From Alphaproteobacteria bacterium (GTDB lineage Bacteria; Pseudomonadota; Alphaproteobacteria; MPNO01; UBA2964), in assembly GCA_012103315.1 (NCBI GenBank), contig WLWZ01000001.1, forward strand, positions 558,001 through 622,000: a stretch of 64,000 bases of DNA, in the 5' to 3' direction. Position numbers and translations under genes: made by a program. Positions 19,483 to 28,295 of this stretch are shown here, one piece after another (position 1 is the stretch's first letter; every line of letters starts with the position of its first letter). The notes beneath the pieces were generated by a model, which had not been told where the DNA came from, did not search any database, and saw nothing but the letters and a program-made list of their open reading frames with translations.

Positions 19483-20325
19483 CTAATTATTGACCGCTTT
19501 GCTTTTGAGAGCCCAGTCGGCGAGGGTCATGGCGTTGCGCCAGGCAATGTTCTCGGCCAACGATGTGGGCAAATCCTTCAGCCATTCGCGAGACCAGGTC
19601 GCGTGCTCGATAACATAAAACCACCGCTCTGGTGCGAAGGTGTCGGTCCCAATCATAAAACGTTTAGGAAATTCCTGAAAAAGCTTGCGCCAGGCTTTGT
19701 CTACCTTGCCGTCAGTTGCATGCTCGTCGCGGAAAGCAAGATCCGACCACAGGTTTTTGTACTTTTTGAGCATCGACCGAATTTCAGCGGGGTCTGTGAA
19801 ACCGGAATGGGCCCAGATTACACGGGCGTCTGGATTTTGTTTGAAGATGCCGTCAATGACAGCCGCATCTGAATGGGAATGCAGAAATATACCGTATTGC
19901 TTGGCGAGCGAGATGACACGGCGTAATACATTGGTGTTCACATCATCGCCGTAGGCGTGAAATTCACCGATACCTGCATACTTGTTTGCGGCGAGGCGCG
20001 TTTCCAGCATTTTGATGACGCTATCGTCGTGCATCCACGATCCCAGTTCGCCACGTTTTCGGTAGGGGCGAAGAACTGGTACGATTATATCTGGTGCCAC
20101 CTTATAGAGTAGCTGTGTTCCTTTATCACTGCTGCTTGAGACGAACGCTCTTTTGAGACCGGCTTTGCGAAGCAAGGCAACTGCCTTCGCTGGCGGAAGG
20201 CCCTCCCACGCGTCATGGCTGTAATGAATATGGGCATCTACTAAAGGAAGGTCTGCTGTGTTTCCGGTTGCGGAAAACCCGGCTACTGCTAACCCCACTA
20301 TAAATCTTGTTACTGTTTTTTGCAT
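19483..20325 (-). CDS. exported amidohydrolase-family protein (TIM-barrel metal-dependent hydrolase)
   Basis: Start at 20325 (MQKTVTRFIVGLAVAGFSATGNTADLPLVDAHIHYSHDAWEGL): signal peptide, then the DxHxH motif; FMIGTDTFAP near the C-terminus. Confidence 0.82.
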   Translation of the reverse strand: MQKTVTRFIVGLAVAGFSATGNTADLPLVDAHIHYSHDAWEGLPPAKAVALLRKAGLKRAFVSSSSDKGTQLLYKVAPDIIVPVLRPYRKRGELGSWMHDDSVIKMLETRLAANKYAGIGEFHAYGDDVNTNVLRRVISLAKQYGIFLHSHSDAAVIDGIFKQNPDARVIWAHSGFTDPAEIRSMLKKYKNLWSDLAFRDEHATDGKVDKAWRKLFQEFPKRFMIGTDTFAPERWFYVIEHATWSREWLKDLPTSLAENIAWRNAMTLADWALKSKAVNN

Positions 20326-20484
20326 CGATTGTGCCTTCACGTGAAAACGAGATATTGGCGAGAGCCTAGCAGAAGACAATGTCGATTGCCGCAATTTATG
20401 TAGCGTGGTCTGGGTTGGTGACCAGACAGCACGAGATGGTATGGTGTTCTGTGTTTTTGGAAACTTGGTGCCTGGATATTTACG

Positions 20485-21885
20485 ATGAATAAAGACCTCA
20501 GATCTTTTATTGGTGAAGCTCGTCAACTCGGTTCGGCGTTCTATGCGAATGTCTCCAAGCCGGTTGATCCCATATTTGAGCCCTGCGTTATCCAGCAAAA
20601 ACTTGCGGCAGAAGGGCGCTATCCGGTCATTCGCTGTGAGAATGTCAACGGCTCGGAACTACCCTTACTGACGAACTTGTTTGGCAATTATGAATTGCTG
20701 GGGTTGGCATTGGGCGTTGAACCAGATGAACCCAAAAGCGCCATCCTGCAGCGGTTTATTGAGCGTGAAGCAAATCCGTTGCCAACCAAAACCATCGATA
20801 GGGCTGATGCACCGGTAAAACAGCGGGTCATTAAGGGTGATGATATTGATTTGTCGAAGCTGCCGATTGTCCATCATGCGGAGAAGGATTCCGGCAAGTA
20901 CATTACTGTCGGTGTGCTGGTGGTACGTGACCCTGACACCGGAGTTTTGAATGCGGGTATGTACCGCCATGAGCTTCAGGGTAAGGATAAACTTGGTTGC
21001 ATGTTCAATCCTGCTCATCACGGTGGCTACATCTACCGGCGTTATAAGGAACTTAATAAGCGGATGGAGGCTGTCCTGTTTATTGGCCACCACCCTGCTG
21101 CGCTGATCGGCACACTGTGCGAAGGGCCGATGGATTTGAGCGAGCTTGAGGTGATGGGAGGGCTTCTCGGTGAGTCTTTGGAAGTTGTCGATGGCGAAAC
21201 TGTCGATCTTCCGGTCCCGGCATTTGCTGAAATTGCGATCGAAGGTTATCTCGATCCTGCTGGTGAGACCAATGACGGCCCCTTTGCCGAATTCACGGGG
21301 TATTATGGTCCGGCGAAAGATCCCGTTGGGCTGTTGAATGTTACGGCCATCACCATGCGGGATGACGCGATCTATCATGATCTCGATCCCGCGCATCAGG
21401 AACATAATCTTGCCGGCGCCTTGAGCCTCGAAAGTACCGTCTATGATAGTGTTCGGCATTTGGTGCCGACGGTCACGGCGGTTTATATGCCGGTGTCGGG
21501 TTCCTGCCGATTTACGGTTTATGTCTCTGTGAAGAAGCGGGTGCCGGGTGAAGGGATGTCGGCCGGTATGGCCGCGCTCACAGCGAACCCAAATATTAAG
21601 ATGGCTATTGTCGTCGACGACGATATCGACATTTATGACGAGCAACGCGTGTTGTGGGCGATGGCAACGACGTTTGAAGCTGATCGCAGTCTTGCCATTA
21701 TTCCCAATGCAATGGGTTCACACTTAAATCCGGCCGCCTACGGAGAAGTCCGGACAGAAACCGGGCCGATGAATACTAAAGTGATCATTGATGCGACGCG
21801 TCCCGCAACCTTGCATTTTGAGGAGCCAATCAAGCCCCCTCAGGAAGCCTGGGACCGCATTAAGCTAGCAGATTACTTGGATTAA
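20485..21885 (+). CDS. UbiD family decarboxylase (copy 2)
   Basis: 466 aa; NAGMYRHELQGKDKLGC...DGPFAEFTGYYGPAKDPV...MAIVVDDDIDIYDEQRVLWAMATTFEADR. Confidence 0.93.
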   Translation: MNKDLRSFIGEARQLGSAFYANVSKPVDPIFEPCVIQQKLAAEGRYPVIRCENVNGSELPLLTNLFGNYELLGLALGVEPDEPKSAILQRFIEREANPLPTKTIDRADAPVKQRVIKGDDIDLSKLPIVHHAEKDSGKYITVGVLVVRDPDTGVLNAGMYRHELQGKDKLGCMFNPAHHGGYIYRRYKELNKRMEAVLFIGHHPAALIGTLCEGPMDLSELEVMGGLLGESLEVVDGETVDLPVPAFAEIAIEGYLDPAGETNDGPFAEFTGYYGPAKDPVGLLNVTAITMRDDAIYHDLDPAHQEHNLAGALSLESTVYDSVRHLVPTVTAVYMPVSGSCRFTVYVSVKKRVPGEGMSAGMAALTANPNIKMAIVVDDDIDIYDEQRVLWAMATTFEADRSLAIIPNAMGSHLNPAAYGEVRTETGPMNTKVIIDATRPATLHFEEPIKPPQEAWDRIKLADYLD

Positions 21886-22198
21886 ACCGGCTGTGCCGAA
21901 ATCAGTTTTGTTTGGTTGGTTAACGTGGCACCAAATGTCACTAAATTTTACAAGAATTTGAGACATTAACTATAAATCTGAGGAAATCTGCCGGATTTCT
22001 TAACGATCCTTTACCCCCTCCTTAACACATTAACCATCGTCTTTGGCTTAAGAGCTCGGAAATCAGGTGCTGGCATGCCCCTTGCATTGACAGGGGTAGG
22101 GTTGGTTGCCGGGTTGGCATATCCCCTATCGAAGTGCGGATGAAAGACGCTGCCATTGTGAGCCGTGTCAAAACATACAAAGCAGGGAGAGGTTCGGG

Positions 22199-22792
22199 AT
22201 GACTATTGAAAAGACAAATTCGATTATTGGTATTGCTATGGGTGCCATGATGACAATCGGCGGTGCAGCATTTGCTGACACTGTCCATGATCAGTCCGCG
22301 TTCGATAAAAATGCCTATGGATGTGACAGTGTTGCTGGTAGTTCCGTTCAGCAAATCGCGGATGACTTTCGTTTAAAGCAGGCAGGAGAGATCTCCAAAA
22401 TAGGTTGGACCGGCAAATATCATGACAGCTCGGTACCCGGCAAAAAATCATTCGAGATTACGATCTTTGCAGATCAAAAGGGCGTACCTGGCAAAGTAAT
22501 TCATGTTGAAATTGTCCATGCGGCCAGTTTTGATACGGGGGTGACTGATATTGGGGAGCACAAAATGCTTTCTTATAAAGCGTTGCTCAAACAGTCGCCG
22601 ACCCTGGAAGCGTACAGAACTTACTGGCTGACAATTCGGGAAAGTGATCCAACAACAAAGTCACGTTGGAGCTGGTCATTCCATAAAGGAAATATCGCGG
22701 GTGGTTTTTCCTACCGACTGGGTATGCAACAGGCTTGGTCGGTCGGAAATCGGGACATGGCGTACGCTCTCTCGGTTTCTGACGTTAAATAA
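22199..22792 (+). CDS. exported hypothetical protein
   Basis: Start at ATG 22199 with an agggagagg RBS; MTIEKTNSIIGIAMGAMMTIGGAAFADTVHDQ signal peptide; no family recognised. Confidence 0.7.
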   Translation: MTIEKTNSIIGIAMGAMMTIGGAAFADTVHDQSAFDKNAYGCDSVAGSSVQQIADDFRLKQAGEISKIGWTGKYHDSSVPGKKSFEITIFADQKGVPGKVIHVEIVHAASFDTGVTDIGEHKMLSYKALLKQSPTLEAYRTYWLTIRESDPTTKSRWSWSFHKGNIAGGFSYRLGMQQAWSVGNRDMAYALSVSDVK

Positions 22793-22996
22793 CCTGAACT
22801 CGGTTTGATTTAATTAGCAGGTGCTTGTTTAGGCGATATTTCTTTTTCGAGCATCTGTCTTACCCTGATTTAGATGATTTGTTACGGTATAAGTCCGTTC
22901 AGTTGATCGTTATTGGCCGCGATATTTGCATAAGTATGATCGTCTTTACCTCATCTGAAGTTATTTAATCATAATTTAAGCCGAATACTGTTTTTT

Positions 22997-23028
22997 ACAC
23001 CCCGTCTTTAAATTCTTTGAAGGGGTGT
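22997..23028 (+). promoter_or_regulatory. hairpin enclosing the Shine-Dalgarno of the downstream peroxidase gene
   Basis: Perfect 7-bp arms acacccc (22997-23003) and ggggtgt (23022-23028); the 3' arm overlaps the SD gaagggg located 7 nt before the GTG start at 23033. Confidence 0.5.
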
Positions 23029-23032
23029 TCCC

Positions 23033-24202
23033 GTGGGTACTCATAAAAAATTCTCAAAATTAGCCGTTTCGATGGTCGTCGCCATCTCTGGGTTCGCGAC
23101 CGTTGCCTCAACGGTGGCTACCAGCGCTGAAAAGAAATCTCGCGCCGACTGGAAGAAGGAGTATGTACGTCCTTCCGAAATCCCATTCCCTAAGGAAAAC
23201 CCTTATACGGCCGCAAAGGCTGATCTGGGTCGCACCCTGTTCTTTGATCCTCGCTTGTCCGGGGCCAACTATATTTCCTGTGGAACGTGTCATAATCCAA
23301 GTTTTGCGTGGGGCGATGGTCTCGCCAAGGGCATTGGTCATGCGATGACAAAACTAGGTCGTCGGACGCCAACCATTCTCAATCTTGCCTTTGGTGAAGA
23401 TTTGATGTGGGACGGGCGTTTCGAAACGCTCGAACAGCAGGCGCTTGGCCCGATGTCGGCGCCCGTTGAAATGAACCAGAATATGAAGGCGATTGTCGCA
23501 GAGCTCCAGCAGATCCCTGAATATCGCACACTGTTTAATATCAGTTTCCCGGGCAAGGGCATTACTGTTGATAATATTGCCAAGGCGATTGCAACCTTTG
23601 AGCGGACAGTCGTCAGTGGCGTTGCCCCGTTTGATCGGTGGGTCGCTGGTGACGAGCATGCAGTTTCAGAATCAGCGAAACGTGGCTTTGATCTCTTTAA
23701 CAATAAGGCTAATTGCGTTGCTTGCCATTCTGGCTGGAACTTCACCGATAGCAGTTTCCATGACATTGGTATGCCCGATAAGGATATCGGTCGCGGCAAA
23801 GTTGTTCCCGGTGTTGTTGTTATGCAGCACGCTTTCAAAGTGCCGACATTGCGGAATGCGGTCGAACGCGCACCTTACATGCATGATGGGTCGCTCAAGA
23901 ATCTTTATTCCGTCGTTGAGCATTACGACAATGGCTTCGTGACGCGTCCGAGCAAGTCGGAAGAAATTTTTGCACTCAAACTGAATGCTGCCGAAAAAAC
24001 TGATTTGGTTGAGTTCATGAAGACGTTGAGCAGCAAGGATGCCCCGATGGCACTACCGCGTCTTCCTGCCTACGACCAAACTGTAGCTGGGAGTTTGAAC
24101 GTTAGCCCGGCTGCTGGTCCGTCTACGGGATCAACAGCCATGCGGACGCCGAAAGGTGCCTGCAACAGCTTCCTGATGCACTACATCCCGTGCAGCAAAT
24201 AG
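23033..24202 (+). CDS. di-heme cytochrome c peroxidase / MauG family protein
   Basis: 389 aa, GTG start; CGTCHN and CVACHS heme motifs; APYMHDGSLKNLYSVVEHY. Confidence 0.93.
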   Translation: MGTHKKFSKLAVSMVVAISGFATVASTVATSAEKKSRADWKKEYVRPSEIPFPKENPYTAAKADLGRTLFFDPRLSGANYISCGTCHNPSFAWGDGLAKGIGHAMTKLGRRTPTILNLAFGEDLMWDGRFETLEQQALGPMSAPVEMNQNMKAIVAELQQIPEYRTLFNISFPGKGITVDNIAKAIATFERTVVSGVAPFDRWVAGDEHAVSESAKRGFDLFNNKANCVACHSGWNFTDSSFHDIGMPDKDIGRGKVVPGVVVMQHAFKVPTLRNAVERAPYMHDGSLKNLYSVVEHYDNGFVTRPSKSEEIFALKLNAAEKTDLVEFMKTLSSKDAPMALPRLPAYDQTVAGSLNVSPAAGPSTGSTAMRTPKGACNSFLMHYIPCSK

Positions 24203-24233
24203 AACGATTGATAAAGATTTAGGAGAGTAAGAG

Positions 24234-24557
24234 ATGAAGTCCAAGATTCTTGCGAGTGCCGTTGCCACCCTGTTTGTGGTGGCCGGCGCGACCCCGGTGA
24301 GTGCTGAGGTCGTAATCACCCAAAAAGCCAAGAAATTTGATAAGAAAAAGATTAGCATTAAAAAAGGTGAATCCGTTAAATTCGTGAATGCTGATTCGAT
24401 CGCGCACAATATCCATTCGCGGAGCTCAAATGGAAAATTTGATCTCGGTGTGTCCAAACCTGGGACGTCGACAAGTAAGGTTTTTGACAAGGCGGGGAAA
24501 TTTAAGGTCCGCTGCGCGATTCATCCGAAAATGAAGATCACGGTTAAGGTCAATTAA
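24234..24557 (+). CDS. cupredoxin domain protein (type 1 copper), exported
   Basis: Signal peptide; ISIKKGESVKFVNADSIAHNIHS (His ligand) and FKVRCAIHPKMKITV (Cys-His-Met ligands). Confidence 0.9.
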   Translation: MKSKILASAVATLFVVAGATPVSAEVVITQKAKKFDKKKISIKKGESVKFVNADSIAHNIHSRSSNGKFDLGVSKPGTSTSKVFDKAGKFKVRCAIHPKMKITVKVN

Positions 24558-24602
24558 TTGACTGATAGGTCAACTGGTCTGCCGCTTAGTAAGAGGAATT
24601 AG

Positions 24603-25139
24603 GTGATGTTGCGTGTATTGTTATCGGCCTTGGTCCTGTGTCTCGGTGCGTCACAGGGAGTAGCCGCGGGGCAGCAGTCTAAGAACCATGTCGTTCAAAT
24701 TGTCAGCGATTACGATAATCTGCGGATGTATTTCAAACCGAAGGTTTTAGTCATCCAGCCGGGCGACACGGTAACCTGGGTTAATCAGGCGGCGAAAGAC
24801 CACAATATAGTCAGCTATCCCGATGGTTTTCCCAAGGGGGCTCAGAAACTTGCAAGTCCTTATCTGAAAATGAAGGGCCAAGAGTGGAAACACACCTTTG
24901 GAAAAAAAGGGACGTTTGAGTACCACTGTATCCCGCATTTGCCGATGGGGATGCATGGCACGGTGATCGTGGGTCGCCATTCCGCTGCAAATGAGTTTCA
25001 TGAACCAACTGCCAAAGAAATGCAGGCTTATCACACAAAGCTGCGGGAATTTTTTGACGAGGAAGAATTCAAATACAAGCCCCGTAAAAAACGTAAAGCG
25101 GGTGGTGCGAAGCAACACAAGAAACACGCGCACAAATAG
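24603..25139 (+). CDS. plastocyanin/azurin-like cupredoxin, exported, basic C-terminal tail
   Basis: 178 aa; VIQPGDTVTWVNQAAKDHNIVSYP and FEYHCIPHLPMGMHGTVIV; tail KYKPRKKRKAGGAKQHKKHAHK. Start GTG 24603 or ATG 24606. Confidence 0.9.
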   Translation: MMLRVLLSALVLCLGASQGVAAGQQSKNHVVQIVSDYDNLRMYFKPKVLVIQPGDTVTWVNQAAKDHNIVSYPDGFPKGAQKLASPYLKMKGQEWKHTFGKKGTFEYHCIPHLPMGMHGTVIVGRHSAANEFHEPTAKEMQAYHTKLREFFDEEEFKYKPRKKRKAGGAKQHKKHAHK

Positions 25140-25180
25140 ACGATTTTGTTCAACTGATCTAAGTCAACGTCAGGTCAATT

Positions 25181-26941
25181 ATGTCGATTAAACAGAAATT
25201 ATTTATAGGGTTCGGAGTTTTGATTTTGCTGTCCCTCGTCCAGGGTGGCATTGCAATAAAGGAATCCAAGGGCATCGGCCAACTGGTCACCGAGACTTAT
25301 GATAAATCGCTGATGTCGATCAATTTTGCTCGTTCGGCTCAGTCTAACTTTTTGCTAACTGATCGCCTTGTGGCGGCTGCAATCCAAAATCCGGATTTAG
25401 CCAAGAACCCCGATACACTGGAAGGCATCACTGAATCCAGCGAAGCGGTGGGTGAAGACCTCGATGTAGCAAAAGAACGATCAGTCAAAAAGCGATCTCT
25501 AGAGCTGATCGACAAAGTCGTCGGGCAGAACGAGGCTTGGCTTGAAACGGCGACCGAAGGTCTCAAGACATTGGCCGAGTCCAAAGATCGCGGTGCTGAC
25601 CTCATCGTTCTTCAGAAATCTTTGTCGGGTCAATCAAAAGCGGTTCTTGAAGCCATCGGCCTGCTTATCGAATACGCGTCTGAAGACGGTTACGTTTTTA
25701 GCCAAGAAGCGAAAAAACAAGTCGACCTTACAGTTTTATTGTCGATGATAGCGGCAGGGGCCGTTGCGGCTCTTGGTTTGATCATTGCGGCATTGCTTGG
25801 TTTTGGTATTAGTCGGCCGCTAAACAGCATTCGCACTACGATGATGACTATCGCTGACGGCGATAAATCTGTGGAAATTCCAAGTCAGAAACGAAAAGAC
25901 GAAGTCGGAGATATCGCTCGAACGCTTGAACAACTCAAGATTAGCTTGCTTGAGGCCGAACGTGAACGAGAAGCTGCCCAGTTAGAGCGCGAAGAAAAGC
26001 GTAAACAGGAAGCTAAGCGTGACCAGAAAGAGCGGGAAGTCGAACAGATGAAAGCCGCTGAACGCGAACGTGAAGAATTAGAAAGAGTTACCAGTGCGGA
26101 ACGCAAAGACGAAATTATTTCTGCGTTTAATGAACAGATTATTGGTGTGATTGAATCACTGGGGGCCAGTGCCACTCAAATGCAAAGCTCAGCTACAACT
26201 ATGTCGTCATCAGCTGATCAAACCAATAAACAGGCGGCTGCCGTTGCTTCTGCAGCGGATGCGGCGACCGGTAATGTCCAGACTGTTGCGTCGGCGGCAG
26301 AAGAACTCTCGGCCTCAATTGGTGAAATTAGCCGTCAGGTCGTACAGTGCAATGAGATTGCCCAAAATGCAGTAACCGAAGCGAAAGACACTAATGAAAA
26401 AGTTGAAGGCCTCGCTGAAGCCGCCCAAAAAATCGGTGATGTCGTCAGCCTGATTAATGACATTGCGTCGCAGACGAATCTGTTGGCGCTCAATGCAACG
26501 ATTGAGGCTGCCCGAGCAGGTGATGCAGGCAAAGGATTTGCGGTTGTTGCTTCAGAGGTCAAATCTTTGGCAACCCAAACTGGTAAAGCCACTGAAGAAA
26601 TTGATTCGCAAATCACTTCAATGCAGGCGGCAACCGGTGAGGCCGTGCAAGCTATTCAGGGAATTGGGTCGACCATTGGTGAGATCGGAGAAATTGCCAC
26701 TTCCGTGGCAACTGCGGTGAATGAACAAGGGGCTGCAACCAGAGAAATAGCTAGTTCGGTACAGCAAGCCGCCGTTGGCACCAAGGAAGTTTCAAGTAAC
26801 ATCGTTCAGGTTACCGAAGCCGCTGCCGAAAGCCAGGAAGCTTCAGACAATTTGCTAACTGCCGTCAATGACATGGCCAAACAAGGTGATGTTCTGCGCG
26901 AGGTGGTTGACCAATTTCTGGAGCAAGTCCGGGCCGCTTAG
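25181..26941 (+). CDS. methyl-accepting chemotaxis protein
   Basis: 586 aa; N-terminal TM, second TM followed by HAMP (SRPLNSIRTTMMTIADGDKSVEIP), signalling hairpin INDIASQTNLLALNATIEAARAGDAGKGFAVVASEVKSLA. Confidence 0.96.
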   Translation: MSIKQKLFIGFGVLILLSLVQGGIAIKESKGIGQLVTETYDKSLMSINFARSAQSNFLLTDRLVAAAIQNPDLAKNPDTLEGITESSEAVGEDLDVAKERSVKKRSLELIDKVVGQNEAWLETATEGLKTLAESKDRGADLIVLQKSLSGQSKAVLEAIGLLIEYASEDGYVFSQEAKKQVDLTVLLSMIAAGAVAALGLIIAALLGFGISRPLNSIRTTMMTIADGDKSVEIPSQKRKDEVGDIARTLEQLKISLLEAEREREAAQLEREEKRKQEAKRDQKEREVEQMKAAEREREELERVTSAERKDEIISAFNEQIIGVIESLGASATQMQSSATTMSSSADQTNKQAAAVASAADAATGNVQTVASAAEELSASIGEISRQVVQCNEIAQNAVTEAKDTNEKVEGLAEAAQKIGDVVSLINDIASQTNLLALNATIEAARAGDAGKGFAVVASEVKSLATQTGKATEEIDSQITSMQAATGEAVQAIQGIGSTIGEIGEIATSVATAVNEQGAATREIASSVQQAAVGTKEVSSNIVQVTEAAAESQEASDNLLTAVNDMAKQGDVLREVVDQFLEQVRAA

Positions 26942-26944
26942 ACG

Positions 26945-28141
26945 CTAGATAGCATCTCGCCCTGGCAATGAGCCATCCCATATATCGTCTTGGCTAATTT
27001 CTGAAACGCGCTGTTTGCCGATATAGGCCATCGTTCGCTTCATCTCGTCTTTTAGAATATCAATCGCTTTGGTGGCACCGGCTTCGCCGCCGGCCGCCGT
27101 GCCGTATAGCGTCGCGCGACCAGCGAGAACCGCATCGGCACCAAGAGCCATACATTTCACAATATCGCTGCCACGCCTAACGCCACTATCGACAATGATC
27201 TTCATCCGTCCATCGACCGCTTTGACGATTTCGGGCAATACTTGAATGGGTGCAGGAGCGCTATCCATATTGCGGCCACCATGGTTGGAGACGACGATGC
27301 CGTCGACGCCATGTTCGATCGCTTGCTCCGCGTCGTCGGCTCGCATAATGCCTTTAATGAGCAGCTTGCCTGGGAAGATATCACGCAGTCGGTCGACATC
27401 ATCCCATGACAGTTGATCGGCGCGTTTTGTCGTTGGCTTTTTATCCCCTAGCTTTGAGACATTGCCGGTAATCGGCATTTGATAGCCTTCCGGGTAATTT
27501 ACATGCTTCGGCATACCCCCATTCATGAAATACCGGCCCATTACTGTGGAGAGCCAGGTTGGGTGGCGTAGCATATCAACAACGGATTTGGCGTTTATTA
27601 CATAGGGCGTTGCGAAGCCATTGCGTAGATTGTGTTCGCGGTTCGCTCCGTGCCCGATGTCCACGGTCCATAGCAGTGCCTCGAAACCGTTGCGCGCGGC
27701 TTTTTTTACGAGTTCGTCGGAAAAGTGTTTTTCCTTCCACATATAAAGCTGCATCCATAACCGTCCACCGGCTTCGTTGGCGAGTTTCTCCATAGGTGTG
27801 TTTGAGCCGGTCGCGAGCGTAAAGGGAACTCCAGATGCCGCCGCAGCCTTGGCGAGTTCGAACTCACCTTCATACCAAGCGAGTCCGGCTGTTCCAGTCG
27901 GGGCGATTGCCAACGGCATAGCAGCGCTTGAGCCAAATATATCGGCCTCCAATTGGATATCTGAAATGTCGGTAATGACCCTGTTGAGTAGTTTGATGTC
28001 GGTCATCGCCGAGCGGTTATTGCCAAGAGACTGCATGTCCTCGGTGCCCTTGTCGATGTAATCGAACACGCCTTTTGGCAACCGACTCTCCGCGACTTCT
28101 CGCAAATCGGCAATGTTATAGCAGCGGTCTAACCGGCTCAT
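26945..28141 (-). CDS. FMN-dependent alpha-hydroxy acid oxidase/dehydrogenase
   Basis: 398 aa; PLAIAPTGTAGLAWYEGE, KGIMRADDAEQAIEHGVDGIVVSNHGGRNMDSAPAPI, DSGVRRGSDIVKCMALGADAVLAGR. Confidence 0.94.
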   Translation of the reverse strand: MSRLDRCYNIADLREVAESRLPKGVFDYIDKGTEDMQSLGNNRSAMTDIKLLNRVITDISDIQLEADIFGSSAAMPLAIAPTGTAGLAWYEGEFELAKAAAASGVPFTLATGSNTPMEKLANEAGGRLWMQLYMWKEKHFSDELVKKAARNGFEALLWTVDIGHGANREHNLRNGFATPYVINAKSVVDMLRHPTWLSTVMGRYFMNGGMPKHVNYPEGYQMPITGNVSKLGDKKPTTKRADQLSWDDVDRLRDIFPGKLLIKGIMRADDAEQAIEHGVDGIVVSNHGGRNMDSAPAPIQVLPEIVKAVDGRMKIIVDSGVRRGSDIVKCMALGADAVLAGRATLYGTAAGGEAGATKAIDILKDEMKRTMAYIGKQRVSEISQDDIWDGSLPGRDAI

Positions 28142-28295
28142 GTCTCACTCCCTGTAACTTTTTTTGGCTACCGTTTTCATCTGTATACACTAAATAGCGC
28201 AAATCTTTAGAGACGGGGAGGGTTGCGCAAGATCAGCGCTCGAAGCTTCCGAAAGATTCGCTTACTGTGCGGGAAACCATCACGGGAAAATTTCA

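Noticed and set aside
20665-21645. 326 aa minus-strand ORF
   Set aside because: Fully antisense to the well-supported UbiD copy 2; composition (many R/H/D, no domain) typical of a shadow ORF.
21980-22000. Small hairpin gaaatc-tgccg-gatttc after UbiD copy 2
   Set aside because: Only a 6-bp stem and no T tract; too weak to call a terminator.
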